Part shown: positions 58,842-64,000 of the stretch, in pieces
Numbering within the stretch: position 1 is the first letter of the stretch
Layout: each line of letters begins with the position of its first letter
Assembly: GCA_037349315.1 (NCBI GenBank)
Contig: JBAIAC010000007.1
Location: 51,485,001-51,549,000 of the forward strand
Direction of reading: 5' to 3'
Length of the DNA: 64,000 nucleotides
From: Chelydra serpentina
Taxonomy: Eukaryota > Chordata > Testudines > Chelydridae
Position numbers and translations under genes: made by a program
Notes under the pieces: generated by a model
Told to the model about the DNA's origin: nothing
What the model saw: only the letters and a program-made list of their open reading frames with translations
Database searches by the model: none

Positions 58842-59096
58842 GCTGTCTTTAAATAGAAAAATGTAACATTTCCTCCATCATGCATAAAGATGTGATGTTT
58901 GCACGTCTATCTAGGTGTCTGTATAGCCTCTATCACCATAGTATCTCAGTGCCTTCCAAATAGAAATAACAACCCAAGTCCTAGCATTCAAAGCTCCATC
59001 TTGATCCTAACAGCTTTTCACAGGGATCCACCTCTTACTTAAAAATGAGGAAGGCAGTGGGCTGTAATCTAGTGTACTACTGACTGCATTCATCAT

Positions 59097-59221
59097 TAGG
59101 GTGACCAGACAGCAAGTGTGAAAAATCAGAACAGTGGGTGGGGGGGTAATAGGAGCCTATATAAGAAAAAGACCCAAAAATCGGGACTGTTCCTATAAAA
59201 TCGGGACATCTGGTCACCCTA
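59097..59221. mobile_element. TA-flanked MITE (GGGTGACCAGA family), copy 2
   Basis: It begins TAGGGTGACCAGACAGCAAG and ends ATCGGGACATCTGGTCACCC-TA. It is the inverted counterpart of the copy at 35095-35220, with GAGCCTATATAAGAAAAAGA in the interior. Confidence 0.85.
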
Positions 59222-60562
59222 TCATCATATCCCTGAGCCACACTGACTTGCCCATAAAACTGACCTTGAAACATATTCATCAGAACGTCAAACCTACACT
59301 TTTTTGCTTACACGTGAGTACCATATGCCTGGTAACTTGAATCTATTTCTGTCATGTCATGTATACAGAGGAATGAAGAAAGTCTTACTCAGATACGAGA
59401 GATCAGTGCTCATTTTCTTTGAATACCTGAGTGGATAAAAAAATGTCCCTTAGAATACTACAAATAGTTGGAGTAAACACTGTGCAGTGAAGCTCGCTGT
59501 TCTATAAAATCCCTGTTTGCCAGAGGAGTAGGTGTTCAGAAAGTCTGTTTGTCACGCTCCTGCCTCTGTGAATGCCTATCTGCTTTTACAGGTATAAAAG
59601 TTTCACATATTTACTTTCTCTTGATCGCAAAATGTACTGTCAGTGTAATCTGGGGTGATATTGTCGCCAACAATTATACCACATGTTATATCACTAGCTC
59701 CCAATTGTACATCCCACAGCATGTTCTGCTATTCTTTATTTGCCTATTTCCTTACTAATCACACTATGGAAAGAAAAAAAACACAAGAGTAGGACTCCAA
59801 AAACTAGACAACTTATTAAAATAAATGCAGGCATCACTAGAAAGAAAAAGAAAATAGAAGCAATACCCTGTCACTTTTTGCAAATTGATTTATGTATTTG
59901 TATCATCTTCATCTTCATTTTTCAGGAAATCTATACATGCATCTCCAGCTATGGTCCCAGCGGTGTGAGTGTTAGCACAGATAAGTTGACACTTTTACCC
60001 CTGTTGTCTAAAGTTACTCTGAGGAGTTAGATGACATGGGGTTAAAAGGCCAATGCCTGTCTATATTAGGACTCCCACTGTGGATACCACTGGTGACACA
60101 CTTAAAGTATAGACTTGCTCACAGACGAAGTGTGGTTTCACTATATCCGGCGAAGACCTATGTGACAAACGTTACCCTCTACTCCCTCTGAGGAGCAGTG
60201 GTAGGACCTCTCTACACCATATGCAGCTCTAGAAGGCCACATCTTCACTCTCAAACCAGATCTGCTCTAGGGAACTGTAGCAAAAGAATCCCTACTGCTG
60301 GTGCAGCTGCATTGGACAGACCCCTCATGTGAGCAAGGATTACTGGCAACTGGCGCTTTTACCATTATCTCAATTAAACCTGCTCAGGATGTTCTTGTCA
60401 CTGAATGACTTGCTAAAATTCCCTAATGTGGACATGGTCTGAAGCCATATTACCCTATGGAAAGTGTTTGTTGCTGACAACAAGTGACAGCAATGAGTGC
60501 AGATGACCTACTGCTAGATACGATTTAACTACAAGAAAAGCCAAAGAAAACGTATTCTATTT

Positions 60563-60882
60563 CAGTGATTCTCAACCTTTCCAGACTACTGTACCCCCTT
60601 CAGGACTCTGATTTGTCTTGCATACCCCAAGTTTCACCTCACTTAAAAACTACTTGTTTATAAAATCAGACATAAAAATTCAAAAGTGTCACAGCATGCT
60701 ATTACTGAAAAAGTGCTTATGCTTTCATTTTGTCTGTATGAAATTTTAGTTTGTACTGACTTTGCTAGGCTTTTTATGTAGCCTGTTGTAAAACTAGGCA
60801 AATATCTAGATGAGCTGATGTACCCCCTGGAAGACTTCTGCGTACCCACCGGGGTACATTTACCCCTGGTTGAGAACCACTG
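60563..60882. mobile_element. hAT element, complete non-autonomous copy
   Basis: The ends CAGTGATTCTCAACCTTTCC and GGTTGAGAACCACTG are inverted. The flanks TTCTATTT (60555-60562) and TTCTATAC (60883-60890) agree at 6 of 8. The interior is AT-rich; a truncated relative lies at 28356-28500. Confidence 0.85.
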
Positions 60883-61383
60883 TTCTATACCAATTCAGAA
60901 ACAATTGAAAGCCAAATTCTAAAAAACAGAAAAAGCCTGTTATTCCATCACGCATTTCTCTTCTAATTTCACAATTCTCACGTTGCATTCTGTGCCATAT
61001 CATTTAACTCTCCTGCTGGTTCTGACACCAGTAAGAAATGCTGCTAGAGTGTAAGGGAGATGGAATCAGTAGAGCTGTGACCTCTTTTATTTATCCATTA
61101 CAAACAGGAGGAGGACACAGGAGGAGGTGGAGAGCATTTACTTCTGTGGTTGGCTGATTTTTCACTTGGTAAATTAGTGGGTTTCCAAGCTGAATCTGTG
61201 TCATTGGCACAGTATGTAGGAAGTAAATAAATGATTGAAATTCTTCCTAACTTCCAATAAATGGTACTTTCATCAGTTTCAAACCTAGAGAATGATTTTG
61301 TAAATCAACTCAGTAAATTGCATAGCCCTTTGGAATCAGTACCTAATAGCATCTCTCTTATATATGTAAACCAGTAATGGTTG

Positions 61384-62625
61384 CAGTGTTGTTTTAGACA
61401 TGTTGGTCCCAGGACATTACAGAGACAAGGTGGGTGAGGTAATATCTTGTATTGGACCAGCTTCTGTTGGTGAAAGAGACAAGCTTTCAAGCTTACACAG
61501 ATCTGGGAAAGGTACTCAGAGTGTCACAGCTAAATTCAAGGTGGAACAGATAGTTTAGCACAAGTAGTTAATACATATTGTGCAAGACCATTCAAGGTGA
61601 AATGGCCCGTTAACACCTCTGCGGTCATCGGACAAAAAGGGGGGGTTAGTGGGTTATAGATTTTTGTAATAAGTCATAAATCTTTATTAAGGCCATTATT
61701 TTTTAGTATCTAGCACAGTTATGAATTTAGCTCCCAGGCTCATCATTTGAAGCTGTTGATTAGTTTTCCTTTGAGGATGAAGGCTGAGAGGTCAGATTTG
61801 GAGTGATTGCTTTGTGAAAAATGTTCACCCACAGGCAATACAGTGCTTTTATCATTTTGCTGTGTGAATTCATTTGAGAGCACAGTGATTGCCTGGTTTC
61901 ACCCACATCATTGTTATTGGAGCATTTAGTGCACTGGATGAGGCACACAATGTGTTGTGATAGGCACGTTTGGGACCTAAAAGGTGTGTTGTGAGGCTGC
62001 ACTGATCATTGTGGGGTAGAGATATATCTGCAGGTTTTGCATCTGTTATGGCAGGATCTGGTGCTGCTTTGAGTTGGTGTGTCCTGGTCTGTGGGTAGCT
62101 TGCTTCTGATAATGAGTTTGGCGAGGCTGGGGGTTGTTTGAAAGTCAGAAGGGAGGTTTGGGAAAGATTTCTTCAGGGTGTGGTCCACATTGAGTATGGG
62201 TTGTAACTGTTTCATGATACCCTGTATGGGTTCCAGTGTGGGGCAGCAGGTCTAGCCACTTCACCTTGAATGGTCTCTTATGTGTTCAGAGGTGTAGTGG
62301 AACCGGGACAAACAGTGTTCCAGCACTTTTGCCACATGACACCTTTTTGCTCTCAAAACAGTGTCCTCCACCGAGTGTGATATGGCAGGTGCCTGCAAGA
62401 TCACACTGGCAGGGGCATTCCAGTTGTGTACAGCCCATTCAGGACTACACCACTGTATGTGTTAACTACTTATGCTAAGCAAACTGTTCCACCTTGCATT
62501 TAGCTATCGCACTCTGAGTACATTTCCCAGAAGAAGAGCTCTGTGTAAGCTGGAAAGCTTGTCTCGTTCACCAACAGACGTTGTTCCAATAAAAGTTATT
62601 ACCTCACCCACTTTGTCTCAGTGAT
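61384..62625 (-). mobile_element. Penelope-like element, family 2, with inverted terminal copies
   Basis: The left end (GTTGGTCCCAGGACATTACA ... ATTGGACCAGCTTCTGTTGG ... ATCTGGGAAAGGTACTCAGA ... AGCACAAGTAGTTAATACAT) recurs as its reverse complement at 62440-62625 (TGTTAACTACTTATGCTAAG ... CACTCTGAGTACATTTCCCA ... CCAACAGACGTTGTTCCAAT). A coding remnant lies between them on the minus strand. No target duplication was found. Confidence 0.8.
61760..62215 (-). pseudogene. Penelope family-2 linker and GIY-YIG remnant
   Basis: Two pieces in the same frame are separated by a stop at about 62006. The first has LQPILNVDHTLKKSFPNLPS and SCHNRCKTCRYIST; the second has VCLIQCTKCSNNNDVGETRQ followed by SLCSQMNSH. 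This corresponds to the Cys-rich linker and the GIY-YIG core of Penelope elements (compare C..CPSAMYIGQTGQSLRKRINGH in the family-1 copy). The second Tyr of the motif is Asp-Val here, so it is non-functional. The RT part is lost. Confidence 0.82.
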
Positions 62626-62854
62626 GGTCGAGCAGTTTGGTTGGGATAAATATCCAAGCCAGGATGCTTATTTCATCCTCTTTGGTCCAGAAACCTGACT
62701 GTAAATCTCACAAGATTTTGTCCCTTTGTGAGATTTCTAATAATTCCTGGTTTGGGTCCAGGTCAGAAATATGTTGACTATGCCGTGCTTATGTTGCCCT
62801 GAATGCATTCTAGATGGAATTATTTGCCCACAGAAGCCAGTAAAGTTCCTTAAA

Positions 62855-62965
62855 GGATATCAAGGACCAGATTCTTGTCTGGTGAAAATCAGCATAGGTT
62901 CTCTGAAGTCAAAGGAGCTTCACAGACTTCACAGACTTATATCAGCTAAGAATCTGTCCCTACGA
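62855..62965 (+). repeat. Old interspersed repeat fragment (unassigned)
   Basis: The pattern GGACCAGATTCTTGTCTGGT, then TCTGAAGTCAAAGGAGCTTC and ATCAGCTAAGAATCTGTCCC resembles a common sauropsid repeat related to old LINE or SINE tails. Similar TGAAGTCAATG words lie at about 32550 and 50200. Confidence 0.4.
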
Positions 62966-64000
62966 GTTTAGCTAGTGATGAAAGAAATGGTCAGAGAAGT
63001 AGATATTGCTCACTAATTTTAAACAAAAGAAAACTATTCAGGAATTGATATTTTTATATTGCAGCAAGCGACCAATAATGCACAAAGGCTGACATAGAAA
63101 CAGCAATTGTCTATCTTCCTTAAAATGTAGAATGACTATCTTTGGGAAACAAGAACACATAGCACTGTGCAAAACTTTAACAAATCCTGGAAACAGGTCA
63201 AAAATGAAACCAGAAAGTTTGGGTCAGATTTAAGAACCTGTGCTAAACTCTGAGTGCTGGATTAATGGTTTTGGTGAAAACATACGAAGATGAGTAGTTT
63301 TTATATGGTTATGTCCTTAATCTGGGAAAAACTTGGTATTTGTAGACTTTTATTTTGGGGTTTATTTGATCACATGCCAAACCGTAGTGGTGTCATGTGA
63401 AAAATAATGCATGAAATATCAGCAAATGAACTGCCATAACAGAATACTTTGTTTTTCTTTAGTCCAGCAGGTTGAAAGTTCATAAAAAGGCATATCTCAA
63501 CAAACTGAAAAACATACTATGCTTGAAAAATACAGTTTTTAATTACAATTGGCTTTTCTGACTCTCTTACTTGTAGCAGCCATCTTGCTACAAAAGATAT
63601 GATTTGTCCCACTGATAGCCTGGAAGCTTAGAGAGATTTTAAACTAGTTTTCAATCCGCAGTTATATTGGTGTAATGATCAGAAAAGGTTTGTGTTTACT
63701 ATTTTCCTAAAATATTTCTTTTTGAACACTGAGCCTTTTAAGAACCTTAAATTCAACTGCCATATTATTAGTGTCAAATTTAAACACATTTTAGAAGTAA
63801 ACAATCCGTTCAGCAAACAAGGCAAATCTTTCTTCACCCACATACCACATCCTCCTTTTCCCCTTTCAAGCAACATTATTTCATTTTCAGTAATTCCACT
63901 TTGTGTTTTTTACTTTCTCAAGCAGCAATTTATTTCTTCTAGTATTGTCTGCTAAGGTTAAAGCACAACCTTTCAATGCAAAACACCTACATTATTGCAG

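Larger units (their letters stand above)
51847..64000 (-). other. GPR176: GPR176 intron 1 (partial, runs off the window)
   Basis: More than 12 kb of intron. I found no exon coding for the GPR176 N-terminus. The mobile elements are listed separately. The stretches 51850-53060, 55070-56400, 57720-58690, 59225-60555 and 62970-64000 show nothing that I can assign. Confidence 0.8.

Noticed and set aside
51847..64000. Search for GPR176 exon 1
   Set aside because: No frame on the minus strand encodes a GPR176-like N-terminus or TM1 start with a suitable donor; it must lie beyond the window.

Overview
This window is vertebrate genomic DNA, almost certainly from a turtle (Testudines). The gene content and the splice structure are typical of an amniote. 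The interspersed repeats point to a turtle: CR1 LINEs, Penelope-like elements with a GIY-YIG domain, MIR-type SINEs, many short hAT elements with 8-bp target duplications, PIF/Harbinger elements with TAA/TTA duplications, and TA-flanked elements beginning GGGTGACCAGA. The group call comes from recognising these repeat families, so it is an inference.

Two protein-coding genes are present, both on the minus strand. (1) The 5' half of FSIP1 lies at 1-13.6 kb. Exon 2 (start codon), exon 3 and exon 4 can be read with matching splice phases (0 then 1). A non-coding first exon is inferred inside a CpG island at about 12.9-13.6 kb, which carries an RFX X-box-like site and a TCTCGCGAGA element. The gene continues beyond base 1. 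(2) The orphan receptor gene GPR176 has its last coding exon at 42247-43357 and its middle exon at 51594-51846. Its first exon lies beyond 64000. FSIP1 and GPR176 are neighbours in the same order and orientation on human 15q14, so this is conserved synteny.

Layout: 1-13.1 kb, FSIP1 introns with hAT, MIR, Harbinger and Penelope-derived repeats; 12.9-13.6 kb, promoter CpG island; 13.7-41.2 kb, intergenic DNA dominated by mobile elements, including a complete 5.3-kb PIF/Harbinger transposon (21140-26425) with a transposase gene on one strand, a spliced Myb/SANT-like gene on the other, and a 77-bp minisatellite inside the intron of the latter; 41.2-43.4 kb, GPR176 3' UTR and exon 3; 43.4-51.6 kb, intron 2, filled by a 5'-truncated CR1, a 5'-truncated Penelope-like element with an open RT/GIY-YIG frame, and a CR1 more than 3 kb long whose single coding break lies in a C17 tract; 51.8-64 kb, part of GPR176 intron 1, with a near-perfect inverted dimer of a Penelope 3' end, several hAT elements with exact target duplications, and a second Penelope family flanked by inverted copies of its own 3' end.

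No bacterial-type operon, CRISPR array, rRNA or standard tRNA gene was seen. The most unusual structures are the palindromic Penelope-derived insertions, two hAT elements sharing three copies of one target site, the two-gene Harbinger element with an intronic minisatellite, and a pair of interleaved inverted-repeat elements at 33-35 kb.
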